From Paramyrothecium sp. XJ0827 (taxonomy: Eukaryota; Ascomycota; Sordariomycetes; Hypocreales; Stachybotryaceae), in contig JAJFPB010000003.1 of the NCBI GenBank assembly GCA_020881915.1, positions 2,418,001 to 2,482,000 on the forward strand: a stretch of 64,000 nucleotides of DNA. The letters run 5' to 3'. Each line of letters starts with the position of its first letter. Within the stretch, counting starts at the first letter, position 1. The notes below the pieces were generated by a model. It searched no databases. It saw only the letters and a program-made list of their open reading frames with translations, and had not been told where the DNA came from. The position numbers were made by a program, and so were the translations under genes. This document shows positions 43,952-55,228 of the stretch, one piece after another.

Positions 43952-46379
43952 ATGGACCCGGCCGCTACATCAACGAGCAGCTTCAGCAGCGGTGCGTCCG
44001 TCACCAGTAGCGATGGCCTGGTCCATCCTCCCAGCTTGCCATCCAGCCATGTCTCTGCGGCTCCTTCCATCGTGGGATCCTCGGTTGCCAGCGCCAACGG
44101 ATCGGCCGCAGACAAGCATGCCCAGAACCCCGACAGCAAGGCCGGCGTCCTGAACCCAGCGTCCACGGCTTGGGTGCCGCCTCAGTATCGCACGGATGCC
44201 TCACAGACCCAGGGAGGCTACGGCACTGCTCAAGTGGGCAGCGACAGCCACTTCATGGGCACGCAGAATTTGAACACCTTTGCCTATGGCAATAATAGCG
44301 TTGCTGGGATGCTCAACGGCCCTGCAGCCGTCCAGGCACCACCTCATGTCCCGTATCAACCGCAAGCAAATGGCGCGCCATCTTTCCCCCAGTACAATGG
44401 TTGGCCAGCGTACGGCAATGCTTCTGGAGCACCTTAGGTTGGTGTTCCAGCGAACAACGTCCCTGCCATACCGCCTGTTATTCCCCCCCAGCAGATTGTC
44501 CAGGCCCCAGCTCAGCCGGTTACAAACGCTGTCGGCTATGATATCCCCTCAAGCATTCCATATGCTCCTCCACCCCAGCAGGAGTTGAGTCCCGCATCGG
44601 TGAGTATGGCTATAAATGCCATGTTGGCTAGGCACCAGCCCGTCCAGAGCCTACCGGGCCAGTATGCGCGCCCCCAGGAAGTTTCCTACAAGTCGCCGCA
44701 GAAAGTGATCAGCCCTACAGCGACTCCTCAGCGCCCGGGTGATGGAAGCACCTCCTGCCCGATCAGTCCGGAGTTTCCGATGTCAGGTCGCTTGACTGAG
44801 CCGCGTAACTATGCACCGCGAACTTGTGGACTTCCTGCTGCTCAGGAGCCTCCTCCCAAGTTCAACCTGGGTCTTGCTCGTCAGCAGCCACAGCAGGACA
44901 TACCAGACCCGTTTGGCAGTTCTTCAGGACAGGATTCTTTGGCCGTCCAGTACGCTATGATGGCGGGTCCCGTTGTTTCCTACCATCCACCTCTCACCCA
45001 GCAGACAATCGCCAACATTCGCAGCCAGCGGTCTGAGAAATTGAACATGCTGACGAACAATGGCACCGGGCTGCCGAGCCTGGCGACGGCGCTGGATCCC
45101 GCAAATCTGCCCTTTGCTGAAGGCGGGAGGCAGGCTCAGGCTGTCAGCCATGGTGTTGTCAAGCTCAGAAACGTGAGTGGCCCGATGACTCGCACAACTA
45201 GCCACCTTACCATATCTGACATTTCGTCAATAGATTCCCTTCGCAACGAAGCGATCGGAAGTCATTGCTTTTCTAGGTCGAAACTCCAAGATTCTGAACG
45301 ACACCGACGAGCCTGTTCACATCATCATGGAGCGGGTTACCAGCAAGACCATGGACGCGTATGTCGAGTTCAAGTCCCTCGAGGACGCGATGAGGGCTGT
45401 TGAGAAGCATCATCTGAACTTGACCAACGGCCGTCTCAGCCGCCTCGGCGATCGGCCTGTTGAAGTTGAACTGTCTTCCCAATCGAGCCTCATGAAAGAT
45501 CTGTTTCCCATCTCGACTGGGGTTTTCTGGAACGGGGCTGTGCCTGAGTTTAAACCATACAATCGACGTGAGCCATGGGAGAACTTCAAGGGCTTTGTTT
45601 CCGAGGAGGAAATGACAATGCTCGTCAAGCATGTCGAGGTTCCTCATCGCGTAAGTCATCCCAACTCGAGTCAAGGCAAGACGGCTCACAGTCCACTAGT
45701 CCCCGTTCTCCAAGGAATGCCCTCAGCGCCCCTACGAGTGCCTTATCAGCACACTCAAGAAGTTTCCATGGTACCTCACGGACCGCATCACAATTAGCCA
45801 GAGACGAGCAGTCTTCGTGGCGACGTGCGAGCTTTTGCGTCTGCTGGGCCAGAGCCTGCGACGGGAAGATGATCCCATCAACCTGAACATGCAGCTCCAT
45901 AAGAGGGTCGTGACTGCAGCCATGATCTGTCCCGGTTTCACGCCACTAATGAAGGACGACATTGCCTGGATGATTGGCGTGGACGCACTGGAGCAGCGGG
46001 CTTTCGGACAGCCACGCTTTGCAAGCTGCTGGCGCCACCAGTATGCCATTTCTCCCAAGCCTGGCATTCCTCTCGATGTGCTCGAGGTAAGCAACAAAAT
46101 ACGGAGCTGTGGTGGCTCTCTGCTGACATGGTCTCGCAGTGGTACATCGCCATCATTCGCGAGCAGTCCCACCGGGACGTTATATCGCGGCCCTTGAAGG
46201 AGAGATCCGCACTGCAGGAGAAGAGCGAGGACACCGACATGTATTGGGGGTATTTCTGGGCCGAGGTCGATTACACCATGGGGCCTTCGTTCGACAGAAT
46301 GACGCTGGCTCAGGCCGCACATGCCGAGTTTTCGGCCATTGAGCGCATCCTTGCTCGTGTTTTGCCCAAGTCAGCCTGA
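43952..46379 (+). pseudogene. RRM RNA-binding protein with one internal TAG
   Basis: Four exons: 43952-45172, 45234-45650, 45700-46086 and 46140-46379, all with clean GT-AG borders, summing to 755 codons. The first 400 residues are a Pro/Gln/Ser-rich disordered region (VGYDIPSSIPYAPPPQQELS; RSEKLNMLTNNGTGLPSLAT). An RRM-like domain starts at about residue 408 (IPFATKRSEVIAFLGRNSKI; EPVHIIMERVTSKTMDAYVE). A helical C-terminal region follows (SPFSKECPQRPYECLISTLK; WYIAIIREQSHRDVISRPLK). TAG at 44435-44437 interrupts exon 1 after GNASGAP. The next codons continue in frame (VGVPANNVPAIPPVI), and no intron with a fitting phase removes it. A CAG to TAG change would explain it. The gene is otherwise undamaged and of a type conserved across Hypocreales. 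Its RNA targets are unknown. It may be a real null allele or a base error. Confidence 0.75.
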
Positions 46380-47470
46380 TTTCGCCAGTGCCGAGAAGGC
46401 AGTACGCGTTTGGGAGCTGTGTCGATTTGGACAGACGCATATTTGCGCAGGCCGTCTCTCGTTCTGCGCTTGGTGTTGATCAACTTGACTTGATTTCGAG
46501 AACACATGGGACTTCTTCTGGAGATGAACAGCTGCGACCGGCACTTTTGGTTTGGTGATTTCTGGCAATTTTCATGCACAGCTTGGAGGCATGCGAGAGA
46601 CATGCTCTTCGATTGGGATACGAGGATGGGCATCAGTCGGCTGGTCATTTGGAGAAACAATCCGGTCTGCGTCGACATGGAATTGGTTGAAACAAGTAGC
46701 ATCGCCAAGGGGAATCGGCTGAGGATGAAAGGGAGATCCGATGTTTTTGTTGCTGCTTCGCCTTACATTTGCGCGGCCCCAGTTTGCTTTTGCGAAGCTC
46801 TGGCTTTGTCTAATGAGTCCTTGATGCGTATGGCTTTGCTACAACAGTCATCTAGACTAGACAGATCCGATTCGCAATAGAATGAAGCTCGCTTACAAGA
46901 CCAGGCCAGGAAGGCGTTGGTAAGTGCGTGCAAAACCGATGGATGAACCCGGCTACCGGCAGAAGACGTCGTAAGGTACGAAGGAAATGAGGACATGGCG
47001 ATGTTGCTGAGGGCGGTAAAGCAAGAACCACACTGTAGCTTGGCCGGTACCAGTAAACAGGATAAGGTACCCATACCTCGTGGCCGCAAGGAGATCCGTG
47101 CGCTAGTGAAGTACCGACCCACCTGGGACGATTCAGGGGACCCCGTGCCGTTTCGAGCGTTACATCGCGCCTACCTTATGTGGTATCGATAGCTTATCCA
47201 AACAAACGGCCTCGTATGACTGACCGAAATTTGATGCTTTAAAACCTGCCGCAACTCTTCCCAAGGTGCACACGTAACTTACCATCAGGCTTCATTGACT
47301 GGCAACTCTGCATCGTTCGCGGGGATTGTGTATAGCATTTACTTTGCGCGGTTGCAAGTCCTTTTTCTGACAGTCGTCGACTGCACTACATCTAGTCTAC
47401 TCGCTCTCCTCGAGGGTCTGCCCAGCACTCTAATCTCATCTGTTTGCTCATCAACGTACACGACGTCAAC
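46380..47470. other. Intergenic, no supported gene
   Basis: Contains the 3' region of the RRM gene and the promoter of SFH5. Open frames on both strands are not protein-like. Confidence 0.45.
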
Positions 47471-48610
47471 ATGTCTTCCGAGCAGCCAGCTATCGCGGAG
47501 AAGCCCCTGGGCAAGCTCAACACCCGCCTGCCCGACATCCTCAAGAATGTCGGCCACGGCGAGATGTGGGGAGTCGAGCTCCAGGGCGTCGACCACGTAC
47601 CCACGCAGGTCGTCCTGCAGAAGTTCCTGAGGGCCAACAACAACGACGTGGCGGCCGCCGAGAAGCAGCTCGTCGCCGCGCTCGAGTGGCGCAAGGAGTT
47701 CCAGCCCCTGGCCCTCGTCAACGCTACCTACGACAAGACCAAGTTTGCCGACCTCGGCTATGTCACCGTGCACAAGAACGATGCTGGCAAGGATGTCGTC
47801 TTTACCTGGAACATCTACGGCGCCGTCAAAGACAACAAGGCCACCTTTGGCGATGTCAAGGAGTTAGTCTCCTCCCATTCCATCACGCCTGTAGCCCGTT
47901 GCTGACCATTTACTAGGTTCATCCGCTGGCGTGCCGCCCTCATGGAGATGAGCGTCCAGAAGCTCAACCTCAACGCCGTCACTGAGCTCATCCCCGAGGG
48001 TGGTGAGGACCCGTACCAGATGTACCAGGTCCACGACTACCAATCCGCCGCCTTCTTCCGCATGGACCCAGCCGTCAAGGCCGCTTCCCGCGAGACCATC
48101 CAGACCTTCTCCACCGCCTACCCGGAGCTGCTCGCGCACAAGTACTTCGTCAACGTGCCCGCCATCATGGGCTGGATGTACGCCGCCATGAAGCTGTTCC
48201 TCGCCCCCGCCACGCTGCGCAAGTTCCACCCCATGAGCTCCGGCCTGTCCCTCGCGCCAGAGCTGCCCTCCATCAGCGCCTCGCTGCCGGTCGAATACGG
48301 TGGCAAAGGGCCCAGCGTCAAGGAAGGCTTGACTGTCGCTCTCACGGAGCCCTCGGAGCTGAAGCATGCTCCGGAGCAGCCGGCTCCCGCCACCAGGGCC
48401 ATTGACGATGCCATCACGGAGAAGCCTGCGGAGCCAGTGCAGCCCGCCGAGGTGAAACCCGTTGAGGGGGTCAAGCCCACTGAGACCGCTGCGCCTGTTG
48501 CCTCTGAAGTCGCCCCTGCAACCGACGTCAAGGAAACCCCAGCTCCTGTCGCCACTGCGCCAGCTATCGAGGTTCCCGCCAAGGATACCGAACAGAAGAC
48601 GGCTGCATAA
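47471..48610 (+). CDS. SFH5: Phosphatidylinositol transfer protein SFH5 (Sec14-like)
   Basis: Exon 1 is 47471-47862 and exon 2 is 47917-48610, with an intron GTTAGT...TTTACTAG. The product is 361 residues and intact. A CRAL-TRIO N-terminal helical region covers about residues 20-90 (PTQVVLQKFLRANNNDVAAA; LVAALEWRKEFQPL). The lipid-binding CRAL-TRIO domain runs to about 260 (VFTWNIYGAVKDN; FIRWRAALMEMSVQKLN; QVHDYQSAAFFRMDPAVKAA; YPELLAHKYFVNVPAIMGWM). A Pro/Ala/Glu-rich low-complexity tail makes up the last 80 residues. Sfh5-type proteins carry phosphatidylinositol between membranes at the ER and plasma membrane, and yeast Sfh5 also binds heme. Strong codon bias (C-ending codons) suggests good expression. 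The leader before the ATG is CT-rich. Confidence 0.95.
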
Positions 48611-49917
48611 TGCCGTTTTCAATCCATCTTTTTACTCTAATGATGCGAGCAAGTCTCTCTTGTTCTTTTTGTTCATTTCTTTCTTCCAGCCCCTCGGCTA
48701 TGGTGGTCACAGTCGGTACTCCTCAATCAGCCATTAGTTTGAGTGAGCCTCTACATCCGCCTCCAGGTTGGTTTGTGCAATGCCAAAGTTACCCATCAGG
48801 CCAGAAGGACCAAAATACCCCCTTGTTTTCCCCGTTTGTTCCTGAGTGCGAAGTACTCAGCTAGATACCTTAGATAGTGCCCGGCAAATACACAGCCCTT
48901 TCGGGCGCCTGCATTGCAGTAGACCTTGTTTTGTGAGATCGGGCAGATCGGCGTCCGTTTCGACGATCCACCGATCCTTGCGATCGAACCCGACATATGA
49001 TGTCGTGAGATAAGCTTCATGTGGAATTACTCTTTTCGTCACGGCGAACTTTGGAGGCTAATGCTCAATCCGTGTAGTCCACGCCGGTCAGTGGGTTGCA
49101 ATGCGACTCTGAGACAGGTGATTAAGCCACGATACTGGTTGTGCCCTAGATCGCACTCTTTCATTTAACCCCGGTTTGGTCGTCTATGTGAGAAGTGCGA
49201 CCAAAGGCAAGAGTCCACTCTACTGCCAAGGTTGTATCGAGCCAAGTCGGTCACGAATCCTTTGTGTTCCTCCGACAATTGCCCGTCCCAGATGGTCCTC
49301 GACCCCAATCTACTGATGATGTCTAAACCCCTCATTATCTGAGAGCGCTTCCGAACTCTAAGAGGCGGCAGACAATACGTTCAAGTAGCAAACATGTGGG
49401 ATGCACGCCCAGCACCACGTCATCGAGCTTGCACGTTTCTTTTTCTTTCAGCTTTGTAAGAGAGAGGGTGCTGTCCTGTGGGTTCAGCTATTGTCGTGCT
49501 GCACAATAGTGACAACTATATAGTGCTCAAGCCCTGGGAAACCCTCCAGCATGGGGAGCAGGATGTCGGAACCGACAGTCGTGTCCTCTTCTCGGTCATG
49601 GATTCAACATTCCCGCCCGAGCGCTGCGATAATTAGGTTGTTTTCCATCACGCAAGGAATATAGATATAAGGCCTCCTCAATGTGCACTTCTACGCTGTC
49701 TCACATACCTATGCTGGACCAGGGTTATGACGAGGGCGGCACCTCAGCTCCACAGAGCCATGATTGACCGAAAATCCAATAGCGCTTCACCACTCTTGGC
49801 GTCAAGGTTGTCATGATATGGGGGAAGGATGCGGGTGTTTTGTACAACTGACTTTGAACTAAGACTGACTAAGACGTGGTCTCTCGCTCGCAGACCAGAA
49901 CTGACCCCATGCTCTCG

Positions 49918-49957
49918 GCCAGGCCAGGCCAGGCCAGACCAGACCAGACCAGACAAG
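49918..49957 (+). repeat. GGCCA/GACCA pentanucleotide minisatellite
   Basis: About eight tandem five-base units, changing from GGCCA to GACCA half-way, not inside a supported coding region. Confidence 0.85.
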
Positions 49958-50524
49958 GGCCAGGTCGCCCGCAGCCCATGCATACGTACGGGTGCACTCG
50001 CCAGCGCGCGCAAAGCAAACACGCACGCACACGCAAACACGCACACCACCTTCACGGGCGGACTATGGGGGGGAGGGAGGTGAATAACATCAGTTGGAGC
50101 CCGGAGTGCCGGGATGGGAAGAGTGAATTGTGGAGGTGAAGAGTAAGGTAGTCGAGGAACTTTTCTGTCTATAGGTCTAGCTCCCTCGTAGCTTGTCTTG
50201 TCGCGGAGCTCGGTTCACGTAGCTGCGACCTAACAAACAAGGTCATGGCGGAGTGTGAATTGATAGGTTGGCATTGACAGGAGAGGTGAGGAGAGGAGGG
50301 AGGAGGAGGAAGAGGTTCCCCCTTGTGTGCGTGTCTTTCTGTTTACCAGGCCTTACCCGCTCCAAATACCTGAGGGTAGCCAGCCCGCCGAAACCAGCCC
50401 GTCGCGGTAACAATTCCAATACATAGAGAGGCTAGTACGAAGTTCCCGCTCCTCGCAACTCCCTTTCCCTCCCTCTTCCTCTTTTTTCCCTCTCGCGCGC
50501 ACCCGCTCTCCTTTTCCTGGATCG

Positions 50525-50542
50525 CCTACCTACCTTACCTGG
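50525..50542 (+). promoter_or_regulatory. CCTACCTACCTTACC motif
   Basis: The same core as upstream of other genes in the window, here about 680 bases before the ASH1-type ATG. It may mark the transcription start area of a gene with a long leader. Confidence 0.3.
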
Positions 50543-51220
50543 CTTACCACCTTAACCAACTTTACCCATTTAAAACTAAAGAGTCGCGCGCGCACTCGTG
50601 CATTCCAACACTTTTGAACCCTGCAGATTCGCACGCACACAACGAGGACGGGCACGGATTCGTCTCTTGTGCACTTATCATTCCGAGCGCGGAAACCTGC
50701 TGGCGAGCACAAACCACCTTTTTTGTTATTTTCCCCCGGCTCTCAGCGAGCGGTATCTGCGTCGCTCACTTGGTGGGTGGGCGTGGTTTATTAAAATCGC
50801 TTCTTTGGGAGGTGCACGTCGCGAGCAGGGGTTGCACTAACAGGCCGCGCCCGCGTCTCAGTCCCAGTCCAAGTCCAGCTCGGTCCAGGCCAGTCAGCCG
50901 AAAACTCCCACCTCCCTCTCTTCCTCTCCTTCCCGCGCCATACAACACAATCCCATACCACACCAAACCACCACCAACACCACCCTTCTTCACGTTCCTT
51001 GACTCCATCCTGGCTTTACTTCGGCGTCCTCTACCTTGAGAGTTTGCCAATTACTGCTTCTTCTCCCTACCGATCTCGTGGGTCCCTATCGCTGTTCACT
51101 TTCTCTTGCCGCGACTACGCTCCTTTCCAAACGCGCTCCACGCTACTACCGCACGCTTCGCCCATGCTCAACAGTCTATAACGTACTCGTTTCGCCGTCC
51201 TGTCAAACCGCGAAGCAATC

Positions 51221-53661
51221 ATGTCTGTGTCGGCCGACAGCGCCACCGAGGCTGTCACGGACACGTCGTCCAACCTCGCTTCCTCCAGCTCCACGCCTCC
51301 CACAACCATTGCAGACTCGGCCAGCGTCCACTCCGAATCTTCCAAGCAGGATGTCATCACCGTCGCCGACGACGCCGTCGATGCTGAAGCGCTCATCCCC
51401 CCGCCCCCTGCTCGCAGCAGGCGAGCCACCACCTCCGCCCCCGTCTACAACCTCTCGCAATTGAGCGGCACCGCTGGCCACGGGAAGCGACGCGCCAAGG
51501 GGGACGATGTGGCCGAGCGTAGGCGACGCACCATCTCTGGAGACACGCTCATCGACGGTCCAGACGCTGCCGCAGGAAGCCAGGAGAGTTTAGTCCGGGA
51601 GACCAGCAAAGCCGTGCGCGACGGTATTGACGCGTTGGACCTTCAATGGTCCCCCGGTCGTCTCAACACCCCGCGCACCCGCCGTCAAATTCGCGAGTCG
51701 CCGCGTTCGTTGCGCAATTCGTCGCGTTTGAGCTCCGCCCCTGTAGCTGCCATTAGCACCAAGCTCTCCAGCATGAGCAAACGCGGTCGCAAGGCTGTCG
51801 ACAAAGGCGTTACGAAAATGTCCCGCGAGTTGAAGCGACTGCAAGACACCAAGGAGTTTGCACACATCGACGAGAAGCCTGTCGTCCACACTGTTTGGTC
51901 CAAGGGCAAGTTCATCGACCCCAACGAGGTGCCCACAACGCCCGCGCGCAAGAAGGTCAAGGGCGAGAGTGAAGAGAAGGAGCCAGAGAAGAAGGAGGCG
52001 GAGCCCGTAACCAACGGGAGGAAGCGCCGGGTCAAGAAGTACCTCAACAAGGGTCTTTACGCCGGGCAGGACGCGCCGAAAGACCCCTTGAAGGGGCTTA
52101 CTACTGCCGAGAAGAAGAAGCTCGCCCAGTATCCCGAGCTCACGCCCAGCATCCGCATGAACAAGACCATGCCTGCACCCATGTTCACCGGTCTACGCAT
52201 GCTCATTGCCGGCCGTGATTTTAAGCTGCCTTATCAGGTCTGCAACCCGCTGCCTCCGGGTCAGCCAAAGCCAGATGAGTGGAAGAAGATGACAAAGAGT
52301 ACGTTCAAGTCACTTACAGCACACTCCGCTGTCTTGTTACACTGGCATTGCTAACTTGTCAAAGATCGGTTCATTGGTGAATCGAAGGATTATTGGCGCA
52401 AGTCCCCCCACTTCCACGACTTCCAGTCCAAGTGCGTTTGCAAGCCTGAAGATGGATGCGGTGAGAGCTGCCAGAACCGTATCATGCTCTACGAGTGTGA
52501 CGAGCACAACTGCAATGCTGGAAAGAAGTACTGCACGAACCGCGCCTTTGCAGATCTGACCGCCCGCCGGGCCAGGGGTGGCAAGTATCGGGTTGGTGTA
52601 GAGGTGATCAAGACTTCGGATCGCGGGTACGGTGTTCGAAGTAATCGCTGCTTCAGGCCTCACCAAATCATCATGGAATATGCCGGCGAGATCATTACTG
52701 AGATTGAGTGTGAGCGGCGCATGAATGAGATCTACAAGAACAATGAGGTAGGAGACAGCTCGACGCTAACACGATATGACATACTAACGCAATATGCCAG
52801 TGCTACTACCTGATGAGCTTCGATCAGAACATGATCATCGATGCTACTACGGGCAGCATCGCTCGATTCGTCAACCACAGCTGCCAGCCTAATTGTCGGA
52901 TGATCAAGTGGATCGTGTCCGGTCAACCAAGGATGGCCCTGTTTGCCGGCGACAGACCCATCATGACGGGCGATGAGCTTACGTACGACTACAACTTTGA
53001 CCCATTCTCAGCCAAGAATGTTCAGAAATGTCTCTGTGGCTCGGACAACTGCCGTGGCGTGCTGGGACCTAAGCCAAAGGAGGTCAAGCCTCCCAAGTCA
53101 GATCTCAAGGCGAATGTCAAGGCCACCGTCAAGGCTGGCAAGCGGAAGCTAAAGGAGCTCATCGGGGACGGCGCCCAAGCAGACAGCGGCAAGGCCAAGA
53201 AGCGGAAGATCATGCCCGTTCCGGGCGTGAAGCGTAGCCTCTCGACCGCAAGCCTGAAGGCAGCCAAAGGCGCTGCAACGGCATTGAAGAAGGGTGTGAC
53301 GACAATCACGGCTAGGACTTACAACGCAAAGAAAGTAACGACAACCACCAAGTCCCCGGTTAAACGCCGCGCCAGCACTGGAGCATTACTCAAGACGACA
53401 ACTAAGACGAAGGTTGTGAAGACGTATGGCAAGTCGACACCTAACAAGCAGGTCTCGTCACGCTCCTCGAGCTTGACCATCGTGGCCATGGGCGAGGGAT
53501 CCAGCGGCAAGGGGACGACGCCAGCGAAGAGCGGCTTGGCGAGCAACAAGGCCTCGCCAAGGAGCGTCGCGTCGGTGAAGTTGGCAAAGAAGACGGCGAC
53601 ACCGCGGAAAGCTCTCGAGTTAACTCGGACTGCAAACATTAGAGTTGTGACATCCGATTAG
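51221..53661 (+). CDS. ash1: SET-domain histone-lysine methyltransferase, ASH1 type (H3K36)
   Basis: Three exons: 51221-52298, 52365-52747 and 52801-53661, giving 773 residues, intact. The first 350 residues are disordered and basic. An AWS domain covers about residues 380-420 (CVCKPEDGCGESCQNR; ECDEHNCNAGKKYCTNR). The SET domain follows with the SAM-binding GYGV, EYAGEIITEIECERRM, the catalytic NHSCQPNC (about 512-519) and YDYNF (about 549-553). The post-SET zinc site is KCLCGSDNCRG. A Lys/Thr/Ser-rich basic tail covers about residues 590-773. AWS-SET-postSET without the WW/SRI parts of Set2 matches fungal ASH1, which methylates H3K36 in poorly transcribed chromatin in Neurospora and Fusarium. 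The assignment between ASH1 and Set2 rests on the missing SRI/WW domains and the long basic tail. Confidence 0.9.
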
Positions 53662-54009
53662 ACAGACCAAGTACGAGGGAAGGCTGGCTTTGGGGGGGGG
53701 CACAATGGCGCAGGAAGGCAAAGAGGTGCAAGGCTTGATATACGACGTGTAATCGTTTCTATTCGTTTTCTTTCAAGGGTGTGCTGGGGGCAGGTGAGAC
53801 GACTGTCTTGGAGTACGTGTGGCTGATTTCCTGGAGTTGTTGGAACACTTGAAGCCTGCGGGCGAGCAGAGACTTGTATATTAGGAGGGTTCATTGACTG
53901 GCTTTTCTGACTTGGGCCTTCCGAGGTATGCCGTGGTTCCTACCTGTGAGCCCAGTGAGGTAGTTGCCATGTGCTCTCGAGAGAGGATTTCATAAGTGGC
54001 TGATCTGGG
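53662..54009. other. 3' region of the ASH1-type gene
   Basis: No gene is seen. A GGGGGGGG run lies at 53691-53698. Confidence 0.4.
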
Positions 54010-54290
54010 CTCGCGAAATACGTTATGAACAAGGACGATATGTTTTTTGGACTCCACTGTCACATCCTCCTGGTGTATGGTGATTGGGGAGCAGAGGAAT
54101 TGCGTCTTGCTTTAGCTACCCTAGAGCTCCATGAGATCAATTTCGAAAGCTGTAAACGTCCTGAATACAAAACATCCTATATACAGCAAGAGAGCCCAGT
54201 CTCCCCCATTAGCAAGGCAGGCACGGCATTCGCATCTTCTTTTCATCAAGCTCGAGCTTCCCCTACGATCAAATGATTGCATGTTATCTG
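54010..54290 (+). repeat. Dispersed repeat, copy 2
   Basis: Partner of 235-480, and the less decayed copy. It contains an 83-codon frame from an ATG at 54025 (MNKDDMFFGLHCHILLVYGD ... FASSFHQARASPTIK) that I do not recognise. That frame could be a small gene, or a fragment of a mobile element that spread and decayed. Confidence 0.5.
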
Positions 54291-54760
54291 ACCTTATGAT
54301 CGGTCACGTCGGGCCGGGGGGGGGGCGGACGGGTTTGGGTCTTGATCTTCGAATCCATTCCCCATGCTTCAGCACGGAGCCAACCGGTTTCATCATCACA
54401 CGTGCTGCAAGGGGGATGTAGGGACGAACCATCTTCGACAAATCTTCGTTTTTCTTAACAAATGTGTAAGAAAAATAGCAGAATTATCTTCGCTTAGCCC
54501 AACCGGCTACCGCGAGGGACAGGGTTTCAGGGCATCTTCCAGTGAACAAGCCGGGACCGATCGGCTTCGGGATGTCCCCTTGGTCCCTGCACATGGCGTT
54601 CCAGTGCACTGCTGGGAGTCCCATGCTCGAAAGCCATAAAGATGGCGGTTCGTGACCAAATGAGCAACTGTAAAATGGACCGCTGAAGACCTTTCGAAGT
54701 CTGTTGCGTGGTCTAGCAAATCAGGGCGAACGGCGACGCCGGGCCACCCTCAAGGTCAGA

Positions 54761-54970
54761 ATGGGGACGAGCCCGGCACCCTCCAGAACATACCAGCCGA
54801 CCAGCCAGCAAGGGAGAACGCTGGAAATGATTGGTCTCATGAGTGGAGGGGGAGGTGGGCGAAGTCAGCCCCCGGCCGAGGTATTCACTTACGGAGATAC
54901 CTGCAAACACTGCTCCTCCTCATGGACATGTGGGAAGTGCGAATGTTGCGATAATTATTGTCATTGCTGA
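54761..54970 (+). CDS. Small Cys-rich hypothetical protein
   Basis: A 69-codon frame from the ATG at 54761 ends in TCKHCSSSWTCGKCECCDNY followed by CHC: eight Cys in the last 23 residues. CxxC and CC spacing recalls small metal-binding proteins such as metallothioneins. There is no signal peptide. The first 45 residues are Gly/Ser/Pro-rich and undistinguished, so this may be a chance frame or an exon. Confidence 0.25.
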   Translation: MGTSPAPSRTYQPTSQQGRTLEMIGLMSGGGGGRSQPPAEVFTYGDTCKHCSSSWTCGKCECCDNYCHC

Positions 54971-55228
54971 AGTCTTGTCAGTTTGAAGTATGAAGTCTTC
55001 GACAAGTCAGGCTACAGGAAGGATTAGCGCCACGTCATGATTCAACATCGTGTCGTGCCGGACGGCTGGACGGGGGTCTTCATCCTTGTTTCTTTTGTCA
55101 TTGTCACTCCTTTCTTCTTTTCTTCTACCTTCTAAATGAGAAAAAAGAAGAAGGAAAAACACTATTCTAGCGTTGTGGCCCACCTTGACGTGAATGAGAA
55201 TGGATGATACTAGTGAGAAGGAAAGGGT

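Larger units (their letters stand above)
48611..51220. other. Intergenic, long upstream region of the ASH1-type gene
   Basis: No gene is supported. It contains the GGCCA/GACCA minisatellite (49918-49957), a short ACGCAAACACGCAC tract near 50020-50045, a CCTACCTACCTTACCTGG motif at 50525-50542, and a C/T-rich leader up to 51220. Confidence 0.45.
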
